Assembly: GCA_002440235.1 (NCBI GenBank)
Contig: DJRZ01000071.1
Location: forward strand, 1 to 9,518
Direction: 5' to 3'
Source of the DNA: Alphaproteobacteria bacterium UBA6347
Lineage (GTDB): Bacteria > Pseudomonadota > Alphaproteobacteria > CAAGCB01 > CAG-977
Length of the DNA: 9,518 bases
A model generated the notes under the pieces. The model ran no database searches and was not told the origin of the DNA. It worked only from the letters and a program-made list of their open reading frames with translations. This document shows positions 1 to 6,777 of this stretch, piece by piece. The translations under genes were made by a program, and so were the position numbers. Every line of letters begins with the position of its first letter. The first letter of the stretch is position 1.

Positions 1-2228
1 CGAACAAGAACTCGATCAAGATCATCGCCGGCGAAGACGGCGTCTACGGGCAGGCGTACTTCGTGTATGACTCCAAAAAGTCCGGCGCGATGACGACGTC
101 GCATCTGCGTTTCGCGAACCACGTCATCAACGCCCCGTACCTGATCAACAAAGCCGACTTTGTCGCTTGCCACCATTTCCCGTTCTTGGAAAAGATCGAT
201 ATGCTGGCGCAGGCGAAAGACGGCGCGGTGTTCCTGCTGAACGCCCCGTTCAAAGCGGAGGAAGTGTGGGATCACCTGCCGGTCGAAGTTCAGGACGAAA
301 TCATCAAAAAACACCTGAAACTGTATTCGATCGACGCGGTCGAAGTCGCCAAACAGACCGGCATGGGTCGCCGCATCAACACGATCATGCAGACCTGCTA
401 CTTCGCGCTGTCCGGCGTTCTGCCGCGCGACGAAGCCATCAAGGCGATCAAAAAGTCCATTGAAAAGACCTATATGAAAAAAGGTCAGGCGTTGGTTGAC
501 AAAAACTTCGCCGCGGTGGACGCGTCGTTGGCGCACCTGCACGAAATCAAAGTGACGGAAAAACCGACGTCGCAGTTCAAACGTCTGCCGGGCGTTCCCG
601 CCGAAGCTCCCGAAATCGTTCGCAAAGTCGCGGGCAAGATTTTGGAAGGCAAGGGCGAGGAACTGAAAGTGTCCGATTTGACGTGGACGGCTGACGGCAC
701 TTGGCCGACGGCGACGACGCAGTATGAAAAACGCTGCATCGCGTCCGACATTCCCGTTTGGAATCCCGAAGCCTGCATCCAGTGCGGCAAATGCGCCATG
801 GTTTGCCCGCACGCCGCGATCCGCGCCAAAGTCGCCACGAACGAAGATCTGAAGAAGGCTCCCGCCGGATTCAAATCCGCCGCGTTCAAAGGCAAGGACT
901 TTGCGGATTCCGCTTGGATCATTCAGGTCGCTCCGGAAGACTGCACGGGCTGCACGCTGTGCACGCGCGCCTGCCCCGAAGTCAAAGGACAGAAAGCGAT
1001 CAACATGGAACCGATCGCCGCGCATCTGGAACAGGAAAAGAAGAACTTCGACTTCTTTATGCAGCTGCCCGATGTCGACCGCACCAAGATCGAAAAGAAA
1101 CTGGTCAAAAACGTTCAGTTGCTGCGTCCGCTGTTTGAATTCTCCGGTTCTTGCGCCGGTTGCGGCGAAACCCCGTACGTCAAGCTGTTGACGCAGTTGT
1201 TCGGCGACCGTTTGATGATCGCCAACGCGACGGGCTGCTCGTCCATTTACGGCGGCAACCTGCCGACCACCCCGTACGCCAAAGACGCGAACGGTCGCGG
1301 TCCGGCTTGGTCGAACTCGCTGTTTGAAGACGCCGCGGAATTCGGTCTGGGTATGCGTCTGGGCGTCGATTTCCAGAAAAACTACGCCAACCAGATGATC
1401 AAAGATCTGGAAAGCGAAATCGGCGGCGATCTGGTCAACGCGATTTTGACCGCTCCGCAGACGAACGAAGCCGAAATCAAGGCTCAGCGCGAACGCGTCG
1501 ACGCTTTGAAAGCCAAACTGTCCGCGATGAACGGCGAAGAAGCCAAACGCCTGAACAGCGTTGCCGACTACTTCGTTGAAAAATCGATCTGGACGCTGGG
1601 CGGCGACGGCTGGGCGTACGATATCGGTTACGGCGGTCTGGATCACGTCCTGTATTCCGGCAAGAACGTCAACATTCTGGTTCTGGATACCGGCGTGTAC
1701 TCCAACACCGGCGGTCAGCAGTCCAAAGCGACCCCGATCGGCGCGTCCGCGAAATTCGCGGTCGCCGGCAAGGCGATCCCCCGCAAGGATCTGGGCATGA
1801 TCGCGATGTCGTCCGAAAACGTCTACGTCGCGCAGGTCGCGATGGGCGCCAACGACGCGCAGACGATCAAAGCGTTTGTCGAAGCGGAATCCTTCAACGG
1901 TCCGTCTTTGATCATCGCGTACTCGCATTGTATCGCTCACGGTTACGAAATCGGCGAACAGGGTCTGGAACACCAGAAAGCCGCCGTCGAATCCGGTTTC
2001 TGGCCTCTGTACCGTTTCGACCCGCGCCGCGTGGCGGAAGGAAAAGCCGGCTTGCAGCTGGATTCCAAAGCCCCGACGAAAGTCATGGCGGATTACATGG
2101 CGAACGAAACGCGTTTCCAGATCGTCAAAAAAGCCGATCCCGAACGTTACGACCGCTTGGTCAAGTTCGCTCAGGAACAGGTGGAAGAACGCCGCAAACT
2201 GTACGAACATCTGGCGGAAGAAAAATAA
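1..2228 (+). CDS. nifJ: Pyruvate:ferredoxin (flavodoxin) oxidoreductase, C-terminal part, cut by left edge
   Basis: Cytoplasmic one-piece PFOR, which converts pyruvate, CoA and oxidised ferredoxin to acetyl-CoA, CO2 and reduced ferredoxin. The open frame enters from the left edge (first full codon at 3) and gives about 742 residues of a family usually near 1,170-1,200, so the N-terminal pyruvate/TPP half is outside. Visible in order: the KKSGAMTTSHLR segment of the gamma-type domain; two 4Fe-4S motifs with Cys codons at 774, 783, 792, 804 and at 942, 951, 960, 972; then the TPP domain with CAGCGE (Cys codons 1152, 1161), GDGW at 1602-1613 and YSNTGGQ near 1698. The proximal cluster ligands appear complete: Cys codons at 1152, 1161, 1236 and 1929 have the same spacing (0, 3, 28, 259 residues) as the four ligands I recall for the Desulfovibrio africanus enzyme. 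The frame is intact to TAA at 2226 and is followed by a terminator, so this is the last gene of its transcript. Confidence 0.97.
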   Translation, partial: NKNSIKIIAGEDGVYGQAYFVYDSKKSGAMTTSHLRFANHVINAPYLINKADFVACHHFPFLEKIDMLAQAKDGAVFLLNAPFKAEEVWDHLPVEVQDEIIKKHLKLYSIDAVEVAKQTGMGRRINTIMQTCYFALSGVLPRDEAIKAIKKSIEKTYMKKGQALVDKNFAAVDASLAHLHEIKVTEKPTSQFKRLPGVPAEAPEIVRKVAGKILEGKGEELKVSDLTWTADGTWPTATTQYEKRCIASDIPVWNPEACIQCGKCAMVCPHAAIRAKVATNEDLKKAPAGFKSAAFKGKDFADSAWIIQVAPEDCTGCTLCTRACPEVKGQKAINMEPIAAHLEQEKKNFDFFMQLPDVDRTKIEKKLVKNVQLLRPLFEFSGSCAGCGETPYVKLLTQLFGDRLMIANATGCSSIYGGNLPTTPYAKDANGRGPAWSNSLFEDAAEFGLGMRLGVDFQKNYANQMIKDLESEIGGDLVNAILTAPQTNEAEIKAQRERVDALKAKLSAMNGEEAKRLNSVADYFVEKSIWTLGGDGWAYDIGYGGLDHVLYSGKNVNILVLDTGVYSNTGGQQSKATPIGASAKFAVAGKAIPRKDLGMIAMSSENVYVAQVAMGANDAQTIKAFVEAESFNGPSLIIAYSHCIAHGYEIGEQGLEHQKAAVESGFWPLYRFDPRRVAEGKAGLQLDSKAPTKVMADYMANETRFQIVKKADPERYDRLVKFAQEQVEERRKLYEHLAEEK

Positions 2229-2243
2229 TCGAACGTCAATCGG

Positions 2244-2278
2244 AAAAAGCCCCCGGGGAAACTCGGGGGCTTTTTTTT
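2244..2278 (+). terminator. Intrinsic (rho-independent) terminator after nifJ
   Basis: AAAAAGCCCCCG (2244-2255) pairs with CGGGGGCTTTTT (2264-2275). Inside, a G·T and a G-C pair close a GAAA (GNRA-type) tetraloop at 2258-2261, and the T run continues to 2278. It lies 16 bp past the nifJ stop. The A tract on the left arm becomes a T tract on the other strand, so some termination of minus-strand transcripts is possible. Confidence 0.95.
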
Positions 2279-2305
2279 CACGCGGAACGGCAAACGGAAA
2301 ACCGC

Positions 2306-2334
2306 TTGAAACGCCGTATCGTTTCGGTGATAAT
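2306..2334 (+). promoter_or_regulatory. Sigma70-type promoter of the GT87-like gene
   Basis: A -35 box TTGAAA (2306-2311) and a -10 box GATAAT (2329-2334) are separated by 17 bp, each with one mismatch to consensus. The expected transcription start is near 2341, giving a leader of roughly 24 nt before the GTG start. It sits just beyond the nifJ terminator, so the downstream gene is probably transcribed on its own. Confidence 0.75.
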
Positions 2335-2351
2335 CGTTTCGTTCTTTTTTC

Positions 2352-2356
2352 GGAGG
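2352..2356 (+). promoter_or_regulatory. Ribosome binding site that fixes a GTG start
   Basis: GGAGG lies 8 nt upstream of GTG at 2365. No ATG in this frame is better placed, so this site decides the start of the membrane protein gene. Confidence 0.8.
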
Positions 2357-2364
2357 ATTCCGCC

Positions 2365-3510
2365 GTGGACGACAGCAAAAAATTGTACAAGTATCTGTTT
2401 TTGATCTTTTTCGCCTGCCTGACGGGATATACTTTTTTGTTGCGCGCGTCTTTTTACGACGAAAGCGGCGCGCCGAAAGGGCAATATGCGACTTTGCGCG
2501 TCATCGGCGAAAATCTGGCGGGGGATTACGGCGCGTTTCGCCTGTTGGAGGACGGGGCGGAGCCCGTCAACGCTTACAATCCGCAAACCGTGTCCAAATA
2601 TCTGCGAAAATCGGCGCGGGTGACGGCGTCGTTTTCGCCGGTCGCGTCGCCGATGAAGGCGTTTGTTTTCGTACCGTGGCTGTCCATGTCCTACGACGCG
2701 TTTTTTGAAACGTGGATTTTCTGGGGCGTTTTTCTGTTCGGCGTCGCTCTGTACGCTTTGTTCGGACTGGCGGACGCTTTGCTGCTGATGTTCGCTTTGC
2801 CCGCCGCGTATCTGAGTTTCGCCGGCGGAGGCTGGGGCGTCTACGCCGCCGCCGCCGTGATGCTGGCGTTGTCCTACGCCCGCGCGCGCCCGAAACTGGC
2901 GGGATTTTTCGGGGCGTTGTGCGTTGTCGAACCGGTTGTCTTTTGCGCGGTATTGACCGCGTTGGTCGCCCAAAAACGCCGCAAAGCCGCCATTGTGTGC
3001 GCCGCCGGCGGAACGGCTGTCGTTCTGCTGACATGGGGGCGTTACGGGGCGTCGGCTTTTTCGGAATCGTTTTCGGCGGTTTTCCGGCTGTTGTCGGACA
3101 AACCGCAGGCGTTCGCCTCGTGGTTCGCGATCTTTCGCGAAAGCGGGTTCGGCAGCGTCTTTTCGGCGGCGGCGCAACTGGCGGCAATAGCCGTTGCTTG
3201 TCGGGTCTGCGCTGAAATCTTTAAACGCGAAAATTGTCCGCTGGCGGTTCAAAACGCTTGCGTTTGCGCGGGAACTTGCGTCGCGTCGCCGATCATGACC
3301 CTGTCCGATTACGGACTGCTGTACGCGGGCGTCGCGTTTTTGCTGTACGACGTGTGCCGGCGCGGCTTTATCAGGGGCGATAAAATCGTTTTCACGGCGG
3401 CGTTCGCTTCCGTTTTTCTGGAAGCCGCCTGTCTGAATTATCTCGGCGTGTCGTTCCTGCCCGTTTTGGCGGCGGTGATGCTGGGAGAAACGGCGCGGCG
3501 TTCGTATTAA
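2365..3510 (+). CDS. GT87/DUF2029-like polytopic membrane protein, putative glycosyltransferase
   Basis: A 381-residue membrane protein with an N-terminal hydrophobic helix (about residues 9-27) and several later hydrophobic segments (about 112-170, 178-200, 207-224, 265-283, 294-311, 316-330, 341-376). After the first helix, the loop with VNAYNP (68-73) and FSPVASPMKAFVFVPWLSM (90-108) resembles the YxP...YPP...P loop of GT87/DUF2029 polyprenyl-phosphate-mannose-dependent mannosyltransferases, and ASPIMTLSDYGLLY (307-320) resembles their SPH...YD motif. The family transfers mannose from a lipid carrier on the outer face of the cytoplasmic membrane; its substrate here is unknown. D32 could be the catalytic Asp, but the usual DFxxYY context is not clear, so the protein may be divergent. 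The GTG start is backed by GGAGG at 2352. Six Cys fall between residues 279 and 305. The gene has its own promoter, and its stop overlaps that of the opposing gene. The membrane protein is certain; the family assignment is likely. Confidence 0.85.
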   Translation: MDDSKKLYKYLFLIFFACLTGYTFLLRASFYDESGAPKGQYATLRVIGENLAGDYGAFRLLEDGAEPVNAYNPQTVSKYLRKSARVTASFSPVASPMKAFVFVPWLSMSYDAFFETWIFWGVFLFGVALYALFGLADALLLMFALPAAYLSFAGGGWGVYAAAAVMLALSYARARPKLAGFFGALCVVEPVVFCAVLTALVAQKRRKAAIVCAAGGTAVVLLTWGRYGASAFSESFSAVFRLLSDKPQAFASWFAIFRESGFGSVFSAAAQLAAIAVACRVCAEIFKRENCPLAVQNACVCAGTCVASPIMTLSDYGLLYAGVAFLLYDVCRRGFIRGDKIVFTAAFASVFLEAACLNYLGVSFLPVLAAVMLGETARRSY

Positions 3511-4250
3511 AATTCCGTCGCGAAATCGATCGGTCCGTCCGATTCATACAGGACGACGGGGCGTTCCGCGTCCAAATCCAAACGAAACAGCGTGTTTCGA
3601 ACGGCGTAAAGCAACGCCCCTCCGTCTTTGGAAAAGGTTTGCGCTCCGACATCGCCGACGGCGATTTTTCGCGAAACGGAACCCGTCACGACGATTTCGC
3701 CGCCGGTCGCATACGCCGTCAGCCGCCGTTCCTGATGATAAGCCGGCAGACGTCCCGCCGGAGCGACCGCGACGGTTTTCGGGTTTCGCGACAGCAAAAC
3801 GGCGTTCAGCGCGCCGTCGGGCGCCGTGTGCAAAACGGCGGCGGAGGAACAAAAACATATCGGCGACGCCAGACAGGGCAACTTGATAAAGGGCAGGGGA
3901 AACCAGCCGAACTCCTCGCGCATAATGACGCGCAAAACCGTGCCGCCCGTTTTGTCGTTCGTGGCGGCGAACGCTATTTTTTGACGGTCGGGCGATATCG
4001 CCGTATGCGAAATCGTCTGATCCGACAACGAAAACAGCGGGCTGACGGCGGTTGAGCCGATGCTTGTCAAAGCGACGGCGTCTTTGCCCTTGAAACGCGT
4101 CACGCCGCAAATTTCGCCGTCGGCGCAGGACGGAAAACGCAGATTGAACTTTATCGGTTTCGGCGACCGGTCCGGCGTCAAAACGGCGCCCGAAAAATTT
4201 TTTTCGCCGAAAGTTCCGGTCAGGATTTGATAAAACGATTTCGCGACCAT
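3507..4250 (-). CDS. Small protein with TolB/PD40-like beta-propeller motifs, function unknown
   Basis: A minus-strand gene of 247 residues. I chose ATG at 4250 because it follows the minus-strand promoter at 4283-4310 and an AGGGA site (4263-4267, 12 nt spacing, rather long). The open frame extends far upstream, but that part is antisense to the ATPase gene. HTAISPDRQKIAFA (82-95) and GAQTFSKDGGALLYA (202-215) match the xFSPDGxxLxYA core of PD40/TolB-like propeller blades, and the second is followed by a strand-rich tail that reads like another blade (RLDLDAERPVVLYES). I see no signal peptide, membrane helix or catalytic motif, so a cytoplasmic location is likeliest. At this length a full six- or seven-blade propeller is doubtful; it may be a partial or divergent one. 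It is divergent from the Bat operon and may share regulation with it through the common promoter region. The product name is descriptive only. Confidence 0.72.
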   Translation of the reverse strand: MVAKSFYQILTGTFGEKNFSGAVLTPDRSPKPIKFNLRFPSCADGEICGVTRFKGKDAVALTSIGSTAVSPLFSLSDQTISHTAISPDRQKIAFAATNDKTGGTVLRVIMREEFGWFPLPFIKLPCLASPICFCSSAAVLHTAPDGALNAVLLSRNPKTVAVAPAGRLPAYHQERRLTAYATGGEIVVTGSVSRKIAVGDVGAQTFSKDGGALLYAVRNTLFRLDLDAERPVVLYESDGPIDFATEF

Positions 4251-4281
4251 AAATTTGTAGTGTCCCTGAAAGATGATTTCG

Positions 4282-4287
4282 TATAAT
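4282..4287 (+). promoter_or_regulatory. Plus-strand -10 box (TATAAT) of the Bat operon
   Basis: A perfect TATAAT lies 44 bp before the ATPase start and implies a start near 4294 and a leader of about 38 nt. No good -35 box is visible: GTGTCC at 4260-4265 (16-bp spacing) matches only three positions. The promoter may need an activator, or depend on the strong -10 box alone. Confidence 0.6.
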
Positions 4288-4310
4288 ATGACGAACACGG
4301 ACGCCGTCAA
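4283..4310 (-). promoter_or_regulatory. Minus-strand sigma70-type promoter of the propeller-like gene
   Basis: Read on the minus strand, TTGACG (4305-4310) and TATTAT (4283-4288) are separated by 16 bp. The expected start is near 4276, leaving a leader of about 26 nt before the ATG at 4250. This -10 box overlaps the plus-strand -10 box by five base pairs. Confidence 0.7.
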
Positions 4311-4317
4311 AGTAAAA

Positions 4318-4323
4318 AAGGAG
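4318..4323 (+). promoter_or_regulatory. Ribosome binding site of the MoxR gene
   Basis: AAGGAG lies 8 nt before ATG at 4332, separated by a T-rich spacer. It is one of only two strong Shine-Dalgarno sequences I see in the operon, consistent with ribosome loading at the first gene and coupling further down. Confidence 0.85.
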
Positions 4324-4331
4324 TTTTTTCC

Positions 4332-5324
4332 ATGCCGACCGAAAACAGACCCGAAACGGAAACGACAACAGCCCGCCGCGGCTTTTCGCGGTTGAAAGAG
4401 TATATGAACGGCTGTATCGTCGGACAAGCCGATCTGGTTGACAAACTGTTGATTTCCCTGCTGGCGGACGGTCATCTGCTGGTCGAGGGCGCGCCGGGGC
4501 TGGCGAAAACCAAAGCCATTAAAAAATTGTCCGAAGCCATCGAAGGCGACGACCAGCGCATTCAGTTCACGCCCGACCTGTTGCCTTCCGACATCACGGG
4601 CAGCGACATTTATCGTCCCGAAACGGGGGATTTCAAATTTCAGGCGGGACCGATTTTTCACAATCTGGTTTTGGCGGACGAAATCAACCGCGCGCCCGCG
4701 AAAGTCCAGTCCGCCTTGCTGGAAGCCATGGCGGAACGTCAGGTCACTGTCGGCGGGAAAACCTATAAACTGCCGCGTCTGTTCATGGTGATGGCGACGC
4801 AAAACCCCATCGAGCAAGAGGGGACGTACCCCTTGCCCGAAGCGCAGTTGGACCGTTTCCTGATGTACGTCAAAATCGGACAGCCCGACGCCGCCGCCGA
4901 ACGCCGCATTTTGCAGCTGGTCAGAAACGAGGCGTTGCGGGAACGGACGGAACGGATCGACGTCATGCCGCAGGAACTGGTTTTCGCCGCCAGACGCGAA
5001 GCGCTTGGCGTTCATTTGTCCCCCGCGCTGGAGGAATACGTCGTTCAGCTGGTCATGGCGACCAGACGCCCCGAATCCTACGACGCGAAATTCGCCCGCT
5101 GGGTCGCTTTCGGCGCCAGCCCCCGCGGCACGATCGCTTTGGACAGATGTGCGCGCGCCCGCACTTGGCTGGCGGGCAGGGATTACGTTCTGCCCGAGGA
5201 CATTCACGCCGTCGTTCACGACGTTTTGCGCCACCGCGTCATTTTGACGTTTGAAGCCGAAGCCGAGGGCGTCACGCCCGACAGCTTTATCGATCTGTTG
5301 CTGGAACGGGTGCCTTTGCCGTAA
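4332..5324 (+). CDS. MoxR-family AAA+ ATPase, first gene of the Bat-type operon
   Basis: A 330-residue cytoplasmic AAA+ ATPase of normal MoxR length. Visible motifs: Walker A GAPGLAKT (53-60, the usual MoxR form), the DLLPSDITG segment (82-90), Walker B LVLADEIN (112-119), the RAPAKVQSALLEAM helix (120-133), sensor 1 in MATQNP (154-159), LPEAQLDRF with the likely arginine finger (168-176), and sensor 2 in GASPRG (261-266), followed by the C-terminal lid. All catalytic elements are present. MoxR ATPases are thought to act as chaperones that remodel or activate VWA-domain proteins encoded beside them, which fits the BatA- and BatB-like genes downstream. The gene has its own AAGGAG site, and its TAA overlaps the next ATG (TAATG). 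It lies antisense to a long spurious minus-strand frame. Confidence 0.96.
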   Translation: MPTENRPETETTTARRGFSRLKEYMNGCIVGQADLVDKLLISLLADGHLLVEGAPGLAKTKAIKKLSEAIEGDDQRIQFTPDLLPSDITGSDIYRPETGDFKFQAGPIFHNLVLADEINRAPAKVQSALLEAMAERQVTVGGKTYKLPRLFMVMATQNPIEQEGTYPLPEAQLDRFLMYVKIGQPDAAAERRILQLVRNEALRERTERIDVMPQELVFAARREALGVHLSPALEEYVVQLVMATRRPESYDAKFARWVAFGASPRGTIALDRCARARTWLAGRDYVLPEDIHAVVHDVLRHRVILTFEAEAEGVTPDSFIDLLLERVPLP

Positions 5325-6298
5325 TGTTTGACAAACTGAAAACCTTTTTGCGTTCGAAAACGGATTCGTCCGTCCGAAACGGCGGCGACGGGGACGGCGT
5401 GCATGTGACGCTGCCCGAACTGCTGGCGCAAAAAAGGTTCGTTCCGTTGCTGTCGTTTGACAAAACCGGCTTTTCAAAGGCGGAGGGACTGGGCGTCCAC
5501 CGTTCCCCGTTCCGCGGGCGCGGCATGGAGTTCGACGAGGTGCGCGCCTATCATCAGGGCGACGATATCCGTCTGATCGACTGGCGCGTGACCGCCCGCA
5601 CGGGCAAGGCGCACACCAAACTTTACCGCGAGGAACGCGACCGTCCCGTTTTGTTTCTGGGCGATTTTCGCGCGGGAATGCGGTTCGGCACGAAAAAAGC
5701 GTTCAAATCCGTCGTCGCCGCCCGCGTTCTGGCGGCTTTGGCGTGGGCGTCGCGCGAACACGGCGACAAAATCGGCGCGATCGTCATGTCCGAAAACCAC
5801 TATTTTAAAATCGCTCCGCACCGTCAGATGCGCCGTTTGATGGAGGTCTTCAACGCCGTCATCACCGCCGCGGACGACGACGGAACCGCCGGCGGCGCGA
5901 CGCTGGAAGACGCTTTGGCTGAATTGCGCCGCGTCAGCAAAAACGGCGGACGCGTCTATATCGTCAGCGACTTTTACGGCTTTGACGACGAATGCAAAAA
6001 GCATCTGACGTATATCGCACGACAATGCGACGTCGTTTGCGTTCAGGTTTTCGACGTTTTGGAAGAAACGCCGCCGCCCCCGGGGACTTACCGCATCAGC
6101 GACGGCAAACGCAGCGCGACGATTTACACCGACGATAAAAAATGGCGCGAGGCGTATGAAAAAATGTTCGTCGAACCGCGGCGGGATTTGGAAAGTTTTT
6201 GCAAAAGCCGCCACATTGTCTACATCGCTTTGCGCACGGACGGGGATATTGTTCAAACCGTTCGCCGCGGCGTTTTAACGGCGGAGGAAAAACGATGA
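5324..6298 (+). CDS. DUF58 domain protein, cytoplasmic partner of MoxR
   Basis: A 324-residue protein without membrane segments. It carries the DUF58 signature GRGMEFDEVRAYHQGDD (65-81) continuing into IRLIDWRVTARTGKAHTKL (82-100) and YREERDRP (101-108). A VWA-like fold follows: LFLGDFRAGMRFGT (110-123), FKSVVAARVLAALAW, GDKIGA (147-152) and IVSDFYGFDDE further on. The usual DxSxS metal site is reduced to DFRAGM, without either Ser, as in some proteobacterial DUF58 proteins that have DxRxxM, so metal-dependent adhesion through this site is doubtful. DUF58 genes sit next to moxR across bacteria; the proteins are presumed partners or adaptors, and no enzyme activity is established. The start ATG overlaps the ATPase stop and the end overlaps the next gene (ATGA), so translation is coupled. 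Confidence 0.93.
   Translation: MFDKLKTFLRSKTDSSVRNGGDGDGVHVTLPELLAQKRFVPLLSFDKTGFSKAEGLGVHRSPFRGRGMEFDEVRAYHQGDDIRLIDWRVTARTGKAHTKLYREERDRPVLFLGDFRAGMRFGTKKAFKSVVAARVLAALAWASREHGDKIGAIVMSENHYFKIAPHRQMRRLMEVFNAVITAADDDGTAGGATLEDALAELRRVSKNGGRVYIVSDFYGFDDECKKHLTYIARQCDVVCVQVFDVLEETPPPPGTYRISDGKRSATIYTDDKKWREAYEKMFVEPRRDLESFCKSRHIVYIALRTDGDIVQTVRRGVLTAEEKR
6283..6287 (+). promoter_or_regulatory. Ribosome binding site that fixes the DUF4381 start
   Basis: GGAGG lies 7 nt before ATG at 6295. It supports that start over an in-frame ATG at 6199, which would put 32 extra residues inside the DUF58 gene. Confidence 0.8.
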
Positions 6299-6777
6299 TT
6301 CCGCAACAAATCGCGCAGGGGTTGGATTTATCGGGATTGCGGGACATTCATCTGCCGCCCGTTCCGCCGTTGTTTCCCTTGCCCGCCCGTTTTTGGATCG
6401 CTTCGGCTGTTCTGGCGGCGGTCGCGTGCGCCGTCGTTTGCGGCGTTAAATTCGCCCGCAGACTGACCGCGCGCAAATACGCCGAACGCGAAATCGACAG
6501 GCTGGAAAAACGCTTTTCCAAAAACGACTACCGTTTGGCGACGGAAATCTGTCTGCTGATGAAGCGCGTCGCCATGATGAAACACCCCGAAACCGCGACC
6601 GCGACGGGGGCGGAATGGCGCGCCTTTTTGGAAAAGACGGTCAAAAAGCCCGTCTTTAAAGGAGCGGCGGGCGACATCGTCGAAAACGTCATGTACATTC
6701 CCGCCGACCGGTTTAAGGGCGAAAACGTCGCCGCGCTGATTGTCGCGGCAAAGGAATGGATCGCCGAAAACGCATGA
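6295..6777 (+). CDS. DUF4381 single-pass membrane protein
   Basis: A 160-residue protein. The N-terminus has LRDIHLPPVPPLFPLP (15-30), the DUF4381 pattern of 'L.DIH.P' followed by a Pro-rich stretch, then one membrane helix (about 33-52) and an Arg-rich stop-transfer stretch. A mainly helical cytoplasmic domain follows, containing LLMKRVAMM (87-95) and GAEWRAFLE (105-113), both typical of the family. The protein ends in the usual short helix (AAKEWIAENA). DUF4381 genes lie between the DUF58 and VWA genes in many proteobacterial Bat-type operons; the product probably belongs to the membrane complex, with no known enzymatic role. GGAGG at 6283 supports the start. Both ends overlap neighbours by ATGA. 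Confidence 0.9.
   Translation: MIPQQIAQGLDLSGLRDIHLPPVPPLFPLPARFWIASAVLAAVACAVVCGVKFARRLTARKYAEREIDRLEKRFSKNDYRLATEICLLMKRVAMMKHPETATATGAEWRAFLEKTVKKPVFKGAAGDIVENVMYIPADRFKGENVAALIVAAKEWIAENA

Noticed and set aside
2278..3252. 324-codon minus-strand open frame opposite the GT87-like gene
   Set aside because: The product is dominated by Arg, Gln and Lys without motifs, while the plus-strand frame has a promoter, a GGAGG site and coherent membrane helices.
3521..3546. Hairpin ATCGG...CCGAT after the convergent stops as a terminator
   Set aside because: The stem is only 5 bp and no T tract follows on either strand, so it does not qualify as an intrinsic terminator.
4251..5477. Long minus-strand open frame continuing upstream of the propeller-like gene, opposite the MoxR gene
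   Set aside because: It lies antisense to a fully motif-supported AAA+ ATPase, is low in recognisable motifs and rich in Arg/Gln/Phe as shadow frames of GC-rich genes are. The promoter and AGGGA site place the real start at 4250.
5324..6298. MoxR-DUF58-VWA operon as a possible new antiphage defence system
   Set aside because: The gene set and order match known Bat-type operons. There is no nuclease, protease, effector or mobile-element context here to suggest defence.
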